A DNA stretch of 64,000 nucleotides from Fluviicola sp. (lineage in GTDB: Bacteria > Bacteroidota > Bacteroidia > Flavobacteriales_D > Crocinitomicaceae), in assembly GCA_017983675.1 (NCBI GenBank), contig JAGOAZ010000006.1:62001-126000 (forward strand), read 5' to 3'. A program made the translations under genes and the position numbers. The notes beneath the pieces are model-generated. The model saw only the letters and a list, made by a program, of their open reading frames with translations, did not search any database and was not told where the DNA came from. Below are positions 17,906 to 26,919 of this stretch, piece by piece (position 1 is the stretch's first letter; every line of letters starts with the position of its first letter).

Positions 17906-20881
17906 TTAATCAATTTGAATTTCATCCAAGAACAACCACGTCGGATTTCCAGCTCCCAAATGCCAATCGGGACAATTTCCAATGGAACGTACTGTAACGC
18001 GAATAAATTTCGCGGCAATTGGCGCGTGTTCAATTCGACTGTTTTTTACCGTGATTCCTGTATCTGAAGTTGGGATATTGTATTTTTTTGTTCCAAAATT
18101 TTTGAACGTAACACCATCATTGGAAACTTCAATAGTTATGCTTGCTGGACCAAAAATCCATGAATGCATGTCTTCCAATGTTGAAACGGTAACGCGTGAA
18201 ACTTCTTTAGTTTCATTCAACTCAATAATGGCTGTGACATCTTTTCCTTGAAAACCTTGCCATTCTGTGCTGCGGTATTCTTCTGTTCCTTTTTGCCCAT
18301 CAACCAATGTTTGTATTCCAGAACCCGCATATTGATTTGCATATTCTGTCAACGATTGGATCTTTTTGTTTTGTTCAAATTTCACAAAATCATTTGCGAT
18401 GACCTTACTTTCTACTAGTTTTCCATTCACTTCTTTTTGAACTTTCGCATACAATTTACACGTTTTGTTTAAAATCAATGGTTTATCGTTCAATGGATTA
18501 AATGGCAAAAAGTTAATCGAGTCAAACGAATAGAAAATCGTTCCGTTTTCGCTTGGTAATTGGTCGATACCAACAACACATTCATTAGAAAACGTTGTGT
18601 TATTTGTAATAAAATAGGGAACTGGCACAAATTCAACAGCAACGATATCCAATAAATCGATTTCGTTGTTTCCCAAATTAAATTGTGGAACATCGCCCAT
18701 TTCAACATATAATTTACCTCCACTTTGAAGCATTTCATGCGTTATGTACAATTTATTATATGGATCATTATTCCAAGTAATCGATTGAATGTATTTGTTT
18801 TTAGGCGTATTCGATGATGTTTCGATGATAAATGGCGCATTTCCTAGTTGCAAGGTTGCTTTTTCAAAAAGCGGTCTCCCAATCGCATAAGTAGGACTTC
18901 CGGGAGCTACGGGATAAAAACCCATTGCGCTCAAGACGTACCAAGCAGACATTTGTCCACAATCTTCGTTTCCTGAGAGTCCATCAGGTTCATTTGTATA
19001 ATAAGTGCGCAAGATTTTATCAATAATTTCTTGTGCTTTGTATGGAGCTCCACAATAGTTGTAACAATATGCAATGTGGTGCGATGGTTCGTTTCCGTGT
19101 GCATATTGACCAATCAAACCAGTGATGTCTGACTGCTCTCTCCCCGACATAGTAGAAGAGGAATAAAACAACGAATCTAAAAAGCGTTCCATGCCTTGTT
19201 TCCCTTTCATTGCCACCAATTGTGAAATATGGTGCGGGGCAGCTAATGAATATTGCCATGCATTTGCTTCCGTATAATGATGATTTACTTCGTTCGGTTT
19301 AAAATTCGGCAACCACATCCCTCCTTTTCTAACTTGGAAAAATCCGGATTCAGGATGATACAAATTCATCCAATTAGCAGATCGAAGCTGATAGATTTTT
19401 GCTACAGAATCGTTACCAATTTGTTTGGCGAATTTTGAAATACACCAATCGTCATATGCGTACTCTAACGTTTTGGAAACAGACTCAGCTTCTAAATTGG
19501 CATCAATAAATCCGTTTTGGGCATATTGAACTTTCCCCAAATGATTGTAATTACTCGAAGCAATCATTCCTGCTAACAATTCCTCTTTGTTTTCAAGAGC
19601 AATTCCTTTCGCATTTGCATCCGCAATGATGGAAGCCGAGTGATAACCAATCATGCAATTCGTTTCGTTATTTGAAAGTGTCCACATTGGTAACAGTCCT
19701 GTTTGTTGGTATTGTAAGCGAAATGATTCAATGAAATCTTGTGTGCGTTTTGGTTGTAAAATGGTGTACAAGGGATTTGCTCCTCTATATGTATCCCACA
19801 ACGAAAAAACACTGTAATTATCTTGACTTGATCGCGCAATTTCATTGTTAAATGTTCTATACTTTCCATCTACATCTGACCATAAACTTGGATGAACGTA
19901 GGAATGATATAACGCTGTATAAAAATTCGTTGTGATTGTTTTATCTTTTGTAAAAGCTTGAACTTTTGATAATTCAGTTCGCCAATCGGTAACAGCTTCT
20001 TTTGCTACTTGATCGAAATTCCAAATTGTAAATTCAGCTTTTTTATTCAACGCAGCACCTTCAACACTTGTTCCTGACAAAGCAACTGAAAGTAAAACCT
20101 GTTGGCATGCTTTTGGAAACTCAAGAATCATGTAATACTTGTTTTTCTTTTTGTTCAATACAATTTTTGATTTTGAAAAAGGAGTATTGGCTGTCAAATC
20201 GAAATACACATGTTGATCTCTTGCCCAGGCATTCGAGCGACGGAAACCTTGCACATGATTTTTATCGATTGCTTTAATACCTGCATCAATCACCTGATCG
20301 CGGTAACCCAAGTCGATGAGTATGTATTTTTTTTGATCGGATGATGTAAATGAATACTCATGCAAAGCTGTTCTTTTGGTTGCAGTCAAACGCACTGTAA
20401 TTCCATTTGCCATTGAGACACTATAAAATCCTGGACTTGCATTTTCTTTCGCATGGGTAAATTTTGCTCCGTATCCATTTTTATCCAAATAAGCTGGTCG
20501 TGTTTTCAATGCTCCTTGTTGTGGAACTATTAATATATCTGCATAATCGGGAACACCAACACCACTCAAGTGTGTATGACTAAATCCATAAATGACCGAA
20601 TCGGAATAATGATATCCACCGCAACCATCCCAACCTTCAGGTCGCGTGTCTGGTCCAACTTGAACCATTCCAAAAGGCACAACAGGTCCAGGAAAAGTAT
20701 GTCCATGTCCTCCAGTACCTATAAACGGATTGACAAAAGGAATCGGATCTACTTTTCGTATAGCGGGCTTTTTTGAAAAAAGTTCGTCTGACACATCTGA
20801 TGCTGACTTTAATTCATTGATTTGAGCAATCACATTGTTCAAACAGAAAAAAGCACTTATTATGACTACATATTTTTTCAT
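17906..20881 (-). CDS. GH92 family alpha-mannosidase with C-terminal discoidin-like domain
   Basis: A 991-residue exported enzyme (signal peptide 'MKKYVVIISAFFCLNNVIA'). GH92 hallmarks: 'NPFIGTGGHGHTFPGP', 'FGMVQVGPDTRPEGWDGCGG', 'YGFSHTHLSG', 'HGNEPSHHIAY' (with the likely acid Glu) and 'SGNEDCGQMSAWYVLSAMG' (catalytic base region). From about residue 830 a jelly-roll F5/8C (CBM32-like) region follows ('IEVSNDGVTFK', 'AKFIRVTV'). GH92 enzymes are Ca-dependent exo-mannosidases acting on N-glycans or mannans. Seven bases separate it from the upstream ROK kinase gene, suggesting joint expression for sugar use. No SusC/SusD pair is in the window. Confidence 0.94.
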   Translation of the reverse strand: MKKYVVIISAFFCLNNVIAQINELKSASDVSDELFSKKPAIRKVDPIPFVNPFIGTGGHGHTFPGPVVPFGMVQVGPDTRPEGWDGCGGYHYSDSVIYGFSHTHLSGVGVPDYADILIVPQQGALKTRPAYLDKNGYGAKFTHAKENASPGFYSVSMANGITVRLTATKRTALHEYSFTSSDQKKYILIDLGYRDQVIDAGIKAIDKNHVQGFRRSNAWARDQHVYFDLTANTPFSKSKIVLNKKKNKYYMILEFPKACQQVLLSVALSGTSVEGAALNKKAEFTIWNFDQVAKEAVTDWRTELSKVQAFTKDKTITTNFYTALYHSYVHPSLWSDVDGKYRTFNNEIARSSQDNYSVFSLWDTYRGANPLYTILQPKRTQDFIESFRLQYQQTGLLPMWTLSNNETNCMIGYHSASIIADANAKGIALENKEELLAGMIASSNYNHLGKVQYAQNGFIDANLEAESVSKTLEYAYDDWCISKFAKQIGNDSVAKIYQLRSANWMNLYHPESGFFQVRKGGMWLPNFKPNEVNHHYTEANAWQYSLAAPHHISQLVAMKGKQGMERFLDSLFYSSSTMSGREQSDITGLIGQYAHGNEPSHHIAYCYNYCGAPYKAQEIIDKILRTYYTNEPDGLSGNEDCGQMSAWYVLSAMGFYPVAPGSPTYAIGRPLFEKATLQLGNAPFIIETSSNTPKNKYIQSITWNNDPYNKLYITHEMLQSGGKLYVEMGDVPQFNLGNNEIDLLDIVAVEFVPVPYFITNNTTFSNECVVGIDQLPSENGTIFYSFDSINFLPFNPLNDKPLILNKTCKLYAKVQKEVNGKLVESKVIANDFVKFEQNKKIQSLTEYANQYAGSGIQTLVDGQKGTEEYRSTEWQGFQGKDVTAIIELNETKEVSRVTVSTLEDMHSWIFGPASITIEVSNDGVTFKNFGTKKYNIPTSDTGITVKNSRIEHAPIAAKFIRVTVRSIGNCPDWHLGAGNPTWLFLDEIQID

Positions 20882-20887
20882 GAGCAA

Positions 20888-21826
20888 TTATTTCGTTTTC
20901 CAAAAAACAGTTGCCGCAGTACCTAAAACCGCTGCGTTTTTGTTGTGTAATGTGGAAATTCTTATTGTTGTGTTTTTATAAAACGGCAAAGCATTTGCTT
21001 GATAAGCTTCATTCACTTTGTTTTCAAATACTTCACCACTTTGAGCAATCCCTCCGAAAAGTACATACGCTTGTGGATCAGAGAAAGCTGCAAAATCAGC
21101 TAAGGTCGAGCCCAATAAATCAGCAGTAAAATCAACAATCTCTTCGGCAAAAGCATCACCGTTTTCAGCTGCATCAAACACATCTTTAGCAGATGGTTTT
21201 TCCAAAGACATGAGTACTGATTTTTCTTTATTCGGAGAAACAAATTCAGATATACTGCGCACAACGCCCGTACTAGATGTATACGTTTCCAAGCAACCTT
21301 TGCGCCCGCAGCCACACAAACGACCATTTGGTATTACACGAATGTGACCGTATTCGCCTGCAAAACCATGTGCTCCTTCGATTAATTTATTATTGATAAA
21401 AATACCTGAACCAACGCCTGTTCCCAACGTTATTGTGACAAAATCAGTTAAATCATGTGCACAGCCGAATAAATGTTCTCCCAAGGCTGCAGCATTGGCA
21501 TCATTAGCCAAAAAGACAGGCAATTGAAATTGATCTTTAAAAACTGCAACAATTGGAATAATTCCTTTCCAAGTTAAATTTGGTGCAAAATCAATCGTTC
21601 CTGAAAAACAATTCCCATTTGGTGCGCCAATTCCAATTCCAACTAGCTGGTTTAAAAATTGATGGCTTTTTAATATTCCGTGAATTGCTTCGGATAATTC
21701 ATTAACCGTTTTATAAACTGCTGTAACTAATGACACTTCGAAGTGAATTGAGCCAGATTTATCAACAATTCCAATAACGGTATTCGTTCCACCTATATCA
21801 ATACCAAGTGCAAGTTCTTTATTCAT
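20888..21826 (-). CDS. ROK family sugar kinase (glucokinase-like)
   Basis: A 312-residue cytoplasmic protein with the ATP-binding 'GIDIGGTNTVIGIVD', sugar-site 'NDANAAALGEHLFG', 'TLGTGVGSGIFINN', 'HGFAGEYGHIRV' and the ROK zinc motif 'CGCGRKGCLETY'. It lacks an N-terminal winged helix, so it is a kinase and not a NagC/XylR-type regulator. The likely substrate is glucose or another hexose released by glycosidases; coupling to the neighbouring GH92 gene fits, but specificity is inference. Confidence 0.92.
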   Translation of the reverse strand: MNKELALGIDIGGTNTVIGIVDKSGSIHFEVSLVTAVYKTVNELSEAIHGILKSHQFLNQLVGIGIGAPNGNCFSGTIDFAPNLTWKGIIPIVAVFKDQFQLPVFLANDANAAALGEHLFGCAHDLTDFVTITLGTGVGSGIFINNKLIEGAHGFAGEYGHIRVIPNGRLCGCGRKGCLETYTSSTGVVRSISEFVSPNKEKSVLMSLEKPSAKDVFDAAENGDAFAEEIVDFTADLLGSTLADFAAFSDPQAYVLFGGIAQSGEVFENKVNEAYQANALPFYKNTTIRISTLHNKNAAVLGTAATVFWKTK

Positions 21827-21855
21827 AGTGCAAAAATGATGATTTTTTTGGAACC

Positions 21856-22509
21856 TTATAATTCAACGTTCCATTCTTTGTAAAATTCAGCTACAAATTG
21901 CTCGAGCAAGGCATGACGTTTTGCACCAATTTGTTTTGCCGTAGCTGTTTCTAAACGATCATTGATCAATAACAACTTTTCATGAAAATGATTGATGGTA
22001 TGGCTTTTATCATTTGAATATTGATCAAAAGAATCATGCAATACAACAGGAATATCAGGAGTGTAAAAAGGTCGGTTTCTACTTCCTCCGAAATGAAATG
22101 CACGAGCAATTCCAATGGCTCCAATTGCATCCAAACGATCTGCATCTCTCACAATTGAAAGTTCTATCGAACCACTAACATCTGGCACATTCGCTCCTTT
22201 GTATGATACTAAATCGACTATTTCAACAACTTTTTGAATCAGTTCAATTGGCGCATTTAATTCTTCTAATAAGATTTTACTCGCTCGTCCATTGTCGTTT
22301 AAAATTCCGCCATTTAATTTATGGTCAGAAATATCGTGTAATAAAGCCGCTAATTCAACAACTTCAAGATCCCCCCCTTCCTTTTCAGCAATGTGTAATG
22401 CTATTTTTGTCACACGCTCAATGTGTTGGAAATCATGATCCGCAGCATGATCTTGAAATTGGGATGAAATAGTAGCTCTAACAGAAGAAATTAATTGATT
22501 CGTTGACAT
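21856..22509 (-). CDS. HD-domain phosphohydrolase (YedJ/YpgQ-like)
   Basis: A 217-residue protein starting 'MSTNQLISSVRATI' at ATG 22509; the upstream frame has no family-like sequence. The metal-binding HD pattern is 'HDFQHIERV' followed by 'LAALLHDISDHK', and a later Asp in 'IVRDADRLDAIGAIGIAR'. This is the HD subfamily of E. coli YedJ and B. subtilis YpgQ, the latter reported to hydrolyse dNTPs to dNMP and pyrophosphate. The gap to ROK is 29 bases on the same strand. Confidence 0.88.
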   Translation of the reverse strand: MSTNQLISSVRATISSQFQDHAADHDFQHIERVTKIALHIAEKEGGDLEVVELAALLHDISDHKLNGGILNDNGRASKILLEELNAPIELIQKVVEIVDLVSYKGANVPDVSGSIELSIVRDADRLDAIGAIGIARAFHFGGSRNRPFYTPDIPVVLHDSFDQYSNDKSHTINHFHEKLLLINDRLETATAKQIGAKRHALLEQFVAEFYKEWNVEL

Positions 22510-22585
22510 TTTTTCATTTTTTAATGTTATTGTGTAGTAATAAAAGGGAGCTATTATCCCATTCAAACATAGCCTTTTATTACAA

Positions 22586-23548
22586 TCATTCAGTCGAATG
22601 AATAAAATAAATCGTTTTATTCAATTTCCCAACACATGAGATTAATTTTAATTCCACTCCCTTTTTTAAGTCTCTACTTGCCGTTGCTGTTGACATATCT
22701 TTAAAAACAGACAAATATTCTTTGCGCGTAAATTGCCTTTTACCCAACGAAATAAAATACGCTAATCGATCTTCATCAGTAAGTTTTTTTCTGGTACTAT
22801 TAATTAATTCTCGCAACGATTCATTAATTACTGAAAGCATGAATTCAATAAAAAAAGTTGATTTCCCTGATTTATCAGCAATACGTAGTGCTTCATAATA
22901 CTCAGATTGTTTTTTACTTATTAGGGTTTCAAAAGGTAAAAACTCAAAAATAGGATATTCTGAAATGAGTATCAAGGTTTGCCAAAGTCTCCCCATCCGT
23001 CCGTTTCCATCGATAAAGGGATGGATAAACTCCATTTCATAGTGAAAAACACAACTTTTTATAATGCACAATTCATCTGGATCAGCTAAATAGTCAAATA
23101 ACTCATTCATTAAAAAAGGGACATTTTCAAATGGTGGTGCTAAGTGTTCAACTTTGTTTCCTTGTACAATTCCGACACTTTGATTTCTATACTTCCCTGC
23201 TGAAAGAATCAATTTTTCCATCAATTGCTTGTGAGCTGCTAAAAAACTTTTAGCTGATGTAAAATCAAATTGATTCAATTTATCATAAACACTTATAGCA
23301 TTAATTACTTCAAGAATATCTTTTTCCTGTCCTACTACTCGTTTATTTTCAATGAGTGCTGTAATTTGTGATTCTGAAAGAGTATTCCCTTCAATTTGCA
23401 ATGATGAATGAATCGTTTTTACTCTGTTTTGTTTTCTTAATTGTGGAGATGGTTTATTTAAAAAAGTGGCGTTCACTTCACCGATCTTCTCAGAAATAGA
23501 GCTGATAAGTTTTAAAATTGCGTTCGTAATATCATACGGAGGTTTCAT
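22586..23548 (-). CDS. Fic domain protein (AMPylase-type) with built-in inhibitory helix and winged-helix tail
   Basis: A 320-residue protein from ATG 23548. It has the full catalytic motif H176-P-F-I-D-G-N-G-R184-M-G-R187, so adenylyl transfer chemistry should be possible. The inhibitory motif (S/T)xxxE(G/N) is seen at S49-L-Q-I-E53-G54, N-terminal to the Fic core, which makes this a class II self-inhibited Fic that needs no separate antitoxin. The C-terminal about 80 residues look like a winged helix ('RKEYLSVFKDMSTATASRDLKKG'). The target is unknown. It is probably transcribed alone from the element at 23570. Confidence 0.92.
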   Translation of the reverse strand: MKPPYDITNAILKLISSISEKIGEVNATFLNKPSPQLRKQNRVKTIHSSLQIEGNTLSESQITALIENKRVVGQEKDILEVINAISVYDKLNQFDFTSAKSFLAAHKQLMEKLILSAGKYRNQSVGIVQGNKVEHLAPPFENVPFLMNELFDYLADPDELCIIKSCVFHYEMEFIHPFIDGNGRMGRLWQTLILISEYPIFEFLPFETLISKKQSEYYEALRIADKSGKSTFFIEFMLSVINESLRELINSTRKKLTDEDRLAYFISLGKRQFTRKEYLSVFKDMSTATASRDLKKGVELKLISCVGKLNKTIYFIHSTE

Positions 23549-23853
23549 GATAACATCATTTGATAGTATCAAAAATAACAAAAACAAGTCACAATTTGTC
23601 ATTAAACATACAGTTTTTCAAAACAACAAGTTAACCAATGAAAAATTTCCAATGGTTTTTCTTGACGATATGATTGCAAGTAAATATGATTTAAAGTGTG
23701 AGATATTCTATAAACAGTATACCATTGGATTAAAAAATACAGTGTATATCATTATTATTCAAAAGAAAAGCTTATTTTTGTACCCAGTTTATTCGTTAAA
23801 CTACAGTTAATTTATTTATTTATCGAGGTTTCGTACCTCAAACATTAACAATT
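23549..23853. other. 305-base gap between divergent fic and rpsP
   Basis: Contains a -7-like element for fic (minus, TATTTTTG at 23577-23570), a -7-like element for rpsP (TATTTTTG at 23773-23780), and a short leader hairpin GAGGT/ACCTC (23825-23839, loop TTCGT) 14 bases before rpsP. An 87-codon rightward frame from ATG 23547 to 23810 fills most of the gap. Its sequence shows no domain I recognise, its start overlaps the fic start by two bases, and it is very Ile/Lys/Asn-rich. I do not call it a gene. No tRNA or known riboswitch is seen. Confidence 0.5.
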
Positions 23854-24468
23854 ATGGCAACACGTATTCGTTTGCAACGTCACGGTAAAAAAGGAAATGC
23901 AATTTTCCATTTAGTAGTGGCTGACTCGCGTGCAAAACGCGATGGTAAATTCATCGAGAAACTGGGTACTTACAACCCAAACACGAACCCAGCAACAATC
24001 AACATCAACTTTGAATCAACTTTGAAATGGGTTGGAACAGGAGCTGAAATGACTGAAACTGCTCGTGCAATTTTATCTTACAAAGGTGTTTTGTTCAAAA
24101 ACCACTTATTGAAAGGTGTTACTAAAGGTGCATTGACTGCAGAACAAGTTGAAGCAAAATTTGCTGCTTGGGAAGCTGACAAAGCAAACAAAATTCAAGG
24201 TAAAATTGATGGTCTTGACAAATCTGCAGGTGATGATAAAACTGCACGATTAAAAGCTGAAGCTGATGCAAATGCTGCTAAAGCTAAAGCAATTGAAGCA
24301 AAATACACGCCAGAAGTAGAAGAAACTCCTGCTGAAGAAGTTGTTGCTGAAGAAGCGCCAGCTACAGAAGAAGTAGTTGCTACAGAAGAGGCTCCAGTAA
24401 CTGAAGAAGTTGCAACGGAAGCACCTGCTGAAGAAGCTGCATCAGAAGAAACTGAAGCTGAGGCTTAA
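23854..24468 (+). CDS. rpsP: 30S ribosomal protein S16 with long acidic C-terminal extension
   Basis: A 204-residue protein. The first 80 residues are classical S16 ('MATRIRLQRHGKKGNAIFHLVVADSR', shortened here to its key start MATRIRLQRHGKKG, and 'KLGTYNPNTNPATININ'). Bacterial S16 is usually 80-90 residues. Here residues about 85-145 are an Ala/Lys-rich helix-like linker and residues about 150-204 a Glu/Ala/Pro/Thr tail ('EETPAEEVVAEEAPATEEVV'). S16 is needed for 30S assembly. It leads the rpsP-rimM-methyltransferase cluster, the usual S16-RimM pairing. Confidence 0.95.
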   Translation: MATRIRLQRHGKKGNAIFHLVVADSRAKRDGKFIEKLGTYNPNTNPATININFESTLKWVGTGAEMTETARAILSYKGVLFKNHLLKGVTKGALTAEQVEAKFAAWEADKANKIQGKIDGLDKSAGDDKTARLKAEADANAAKAKAIEAKYTPEVEETPAEEVVAEEAPATEEVVATEEAPVTEEVATEAPAEEAASEETEAEA

Positions 24469-24482
24469 TTTATTATAGTTGT

Positions 24483-25013
24483 ATGCAACTTTCTGATTGC
24501 TTTCAACTCGGTTACATTGCGAAACTTCACGGATACAAAGGTGAAGTTTCGCTGTTTTTAGACGTAACCAATCCCGAAGACTATGCTTCTTTGGATGCTT
24601 TCTTTATTGAAATAAATGGTCAACTAACTCCATTTTTTGTTGAGTCCATTATCTTGAAAAACAAAGGTTTTGCTGCAGTAAAACTAGAAGGTGTTACAAC
24701 TGAAAACGATGCAAAATTATTATTGCGTAAAAGTTGTTACCTTCCTTTATCTATTTTACCTGCTTTAGACGAGAAACATTTTTACGACCACGAAATCATT
24801 GGTTTCAAAGCAGTCGATACGCGTTACGGTGAGGTCGGAATCATTGAGCAAGTTGTAGATTTATCGGTAAATCCTTTACTTCTGATTACCAACAAGGAAA
24901 AAGAAGTACTCATTCCATTTGTAGATAACTTAGTCGTTAACGTTGATCGTGCGAACAAAACATTGACAATCACTTCGCCTGAAGGCTTGATTGAAATGTA
25001 TTTAGGTGAATGA
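24483..25013 (+). CDS. rimM: 16S rRNA processing protein RimM
   Basis: A 176-residue protein with an N-terminal RimM beta-barrel ('FQLGYIAKLHGYKGEVSLF') and a C-terminal PRC-barrel ('KHFYDHEIIGFKAVD', 'LLLITNKEKEVLIPFVDNLV'). RimM assists maturation of the 30S head and binds S19. It starts 15 bases after rpsP and ends 4 bases into the next gene. Confidence 0.95.
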   Translation: MQLSDCFQLGYIAKLHGYKGEVSLFLDVTNPEDYASLDAFFIEINGQLTPFFVESIILKNKGFAAVKLEGVTTENDAKLLLRKSCYLPLSILPALDEKHFYDHEIIGFKAVDTRYGEVGIIEQVVDLSVNPLLLITNKEKEVLIPFVDNLVVNVDRANKTLTITSPEGLIEMYLGE

Positions 25014-25711
25014 AACCGTTTCAATTCAAACAATTTTCTGTACAACAATCCAATGCCGCATTGAAAGTCGGTACGGACGCGATGATACTTGGCGCATTGT
25101 GTTTTTGGGAAAACCCGCAACATCTATTGGACATTGGCACAGGAACGGGAGTGCTTTCGTTAATGGCTGCGCAACGGTTCCCTTTTCAAACAATAACAGC
25201 AATCGACATCAGTGAACAAGCCATTTTAGATGCGCAAGTAAACTTTCAACGTGCGACATTTCCTTCTGCTTTTGCCGCACTTCAAACTTCGATTCAAGAT
25301 TTTGCTTGCAAAAAGCAATTCGATGCAATTATTTGCAATCCTCCCTATTTTGAAAACAGTTCCAAAAACGAACAGGAAGAGCTTGTTTTAGCGCGCCATA
25401 CAGATGCGTTACCTTTTTCAATTTTATTGAAGCGCATCAATGAGCTGCTAACAACTAATGGAAAAACGTGGTTGATTTTCCCAGCTGATTATCTCACTTC
25501 TTTTGAAGAAAAGTTAGCCAATACCGATTTATTTGTAACACATGAAATACAACTTTTCGGTAAACCAGGAAAATTGATTCGTACAATTGTTGCTCTTGAA
25601 AAATCTAAATCCAATCGTCAACTGAATTCGCTAACAATTCGAAACGAAGATGGATCCTACTCCGACGCCTATAAAAAACTGACATTGGATTTCCACGATC
25701 GGGTGTTGTGA
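25010..25711 (+). CDS. trmN: tRNA1(Val) (adenine(37)-N6)-methyltransferase
   Basis: A 233-residue Rossmann methyltransferase with the SAM motif 'LLDIGTGTGVLSLMAAQRF', acidic strand 'ITAIDIS', and the N6-adenine catalytic motif N-P-P-Y in 'AIICNPPYFENS'. It matches the YfiC/TrmN6 family that modifies A37 of tRNA1(Val). The ATG overlaps the rimM stop (ATGA), indicating translational coupling in a ribosome/tRNA maturation operon. Confidence 0.93.
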   Translation: MKPFQFKQFSVQQSNAALKVGTDAMILGALCFWENPQHLLDIGTGTGVLSLMAAQRFPFQTITAIDISEQAILDAQVNFQRATFPSAFAALQTSIQDFACKKQFDAIICNPPYFENSSKNEQEELVLARHTDALPFSILLKRINELLTTNGKTWLIFPADYLTSFEEKLANTDLFVTHEIQLFGKPGKLIRTIVALEKSKSNRQLNSLTIRNEDGSYSDAYKKLTLDFHDRVL

Positions 25712-25844
25712 TTGTTGAACGAAAACTTACAGGTGCTTGATGAAGTAACGAACTTAAGAACTGATTATTTTCTGTTATGGATGAAATTTCCTGAGAGAAA
25801 TAAACTTGTGTTTACTTCAAAATCGCAATCTTGCCAAACGCTTA

Positions 25845-26879
25845 TTAACGGTAGTTTTTTATTTTGTTTCTTGTGATTTTCAAAATTTCAGTATGATAGT
25901 AAAACGTTTTCTTAAAATCATCAGTATCATATGCAACATTTTCAAGAACGATTACACTTGTTTTCGTTTTGGGAAAATAAAAGTTCATTGAAACAAATCC
26001 TGGAGCAAAACCTGTCTGTCCGAATTGTAAAATATTTTCTTTTGTATCAACAGTTATTCCGTATCCATATTCCGTAAATCCAAATATTGGGTGATTACGA
26101 ACAGCTCCATTTTGTTTTGTCTCGACCATTTTTAACGTATTACTTTTTAAAAGTTTTCCGCCATAAAACATTTTATTCCAAATATTTAAATCTTCTGCTG
26201 TTGATATAAAAGAACCGGCAGCAACATAGTTTTGAAAAGTCTCTGTTTCAAAATTAATTTTGCTGTTTTCAATTTCCGTATATCCTTTGACCAAATTATT
26301 ATATTCTTTAAAGTCGGGATGAAAGGTGTTTTTCATTCCACATTTTTTAAATAAGTTCTTTGAAAGTTCTGCAAATGATTTTCCTGAAGTCCTTTCAATT
26401 ATTTTAGCTAATAAATCATAACCAATTTGTGAATAGGAATATTGTGTTCCAACTTTAAAAGTTGTTGGATTATCTAATTGAGTAATGCCGTGCATATGGG
26501 TCAACAAATGATGTATTGTAACCGTATCTGCCCAACCTTGAGTCAATTCAGGTAAGTATTTTTTAATTGGTGTAAATAAGTCTATATTTCCTTTGTCAAA
26601 TTCTCGAAGTACTAAAACGGCTGTGAATTGTTTACTGATTGAACCTATTACAAATTGGCTATTCAGTTTTAATGGCTCCTTATTCTCAATGTCCGAATAG
26701 CCAAATACTTGTAAATATTCTGTTTGTCCATTATGTGAAACTAGAATTACTCCATTAAATGGCTTTGTAGTTTTAGTTGAAACAATACTGTCAATTTGTT
26801 TATCAAAGATTTCTTCCTGACCGAAAGTAACAAATGTAGTTTTTAAAAAAACGATTAAAAATAATGTGTATTTCATCAT
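25845..26879 (-). CDS. Exported serine hydrolase of the class C beta-lactamase/PBP-like fold
   Basis: A 344-residue protein with a signal peptide ('MMKYTLFLIVFLKTTFVTFG'; either of two adjacent ATG codons may be used). The nucleophile motif SxxK is 'GSISKQFTA'. The second motif, normally Y-x-N, reads Y-S-Q in 'QYSYSQIGYDLL'. The third region has 'QFGQTGFAPGF' where H/K-x-G is expected. Members act as D-aminopeptidases, esterases or remodelling enzymes; the altered Asn makes lactam resistance unlikely, and the substrate is unknown. Confidence 0.85.
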   Translation of the reverse strand: MMKYTLFLIVFLKTTFVTFGQEEIFDKQIDSIVSTKTTKPFNGVILVSHNGQTEYLQVFGYSDIENKEPLKLNSQFVIGSISKQFTAVLVLREFDKGNIDLFTPIKKYLPELTQGWADTVTIHHLLTHMHGITQLDNPTTFKVGTQYSYSQIGYDLLAKIIERTSGKSFAELSKNLFKKCGMKNTFHPDFKEYNNLVKGYTEIENSKINFETETFQNYVAAGSFISTAEDLNIWNKMFYGGKLLKSNTLKMVETKQNGAVRNHPIFGFTEYGYGITVDTKENILQFGQTGFAPGFVSMNFYFPKTKTSVIVLENVAYDTDDFKKTFYYHTEILKITRNKIKNYR

Positions 26880-26919
26880 TGTTCTTAGTTGTTTCGTGTC
26901 GTGGTAAAATTACCGCTAA

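Noticed and set aside
20882..23548. Polysaccharide utilisation locus around GH92
   Set aside because: No SusC/SusD-like genes, regulator or further glycosidases are present; only a ROK kinase is adjacent.
23466..23810. Small gene between fic and rpsP
   Set aside because: Its first part is antisense to fic, the rest is low-complexity Ile/Lys/Asn with no family features; kept only as a note.
23825..23839. Riboswitch or ribosomal-protein autoregulatory element before rpsP
   Set aside because: Only a 5-bp hairpin is visible; no conserved motif supports a regulatory RNA.
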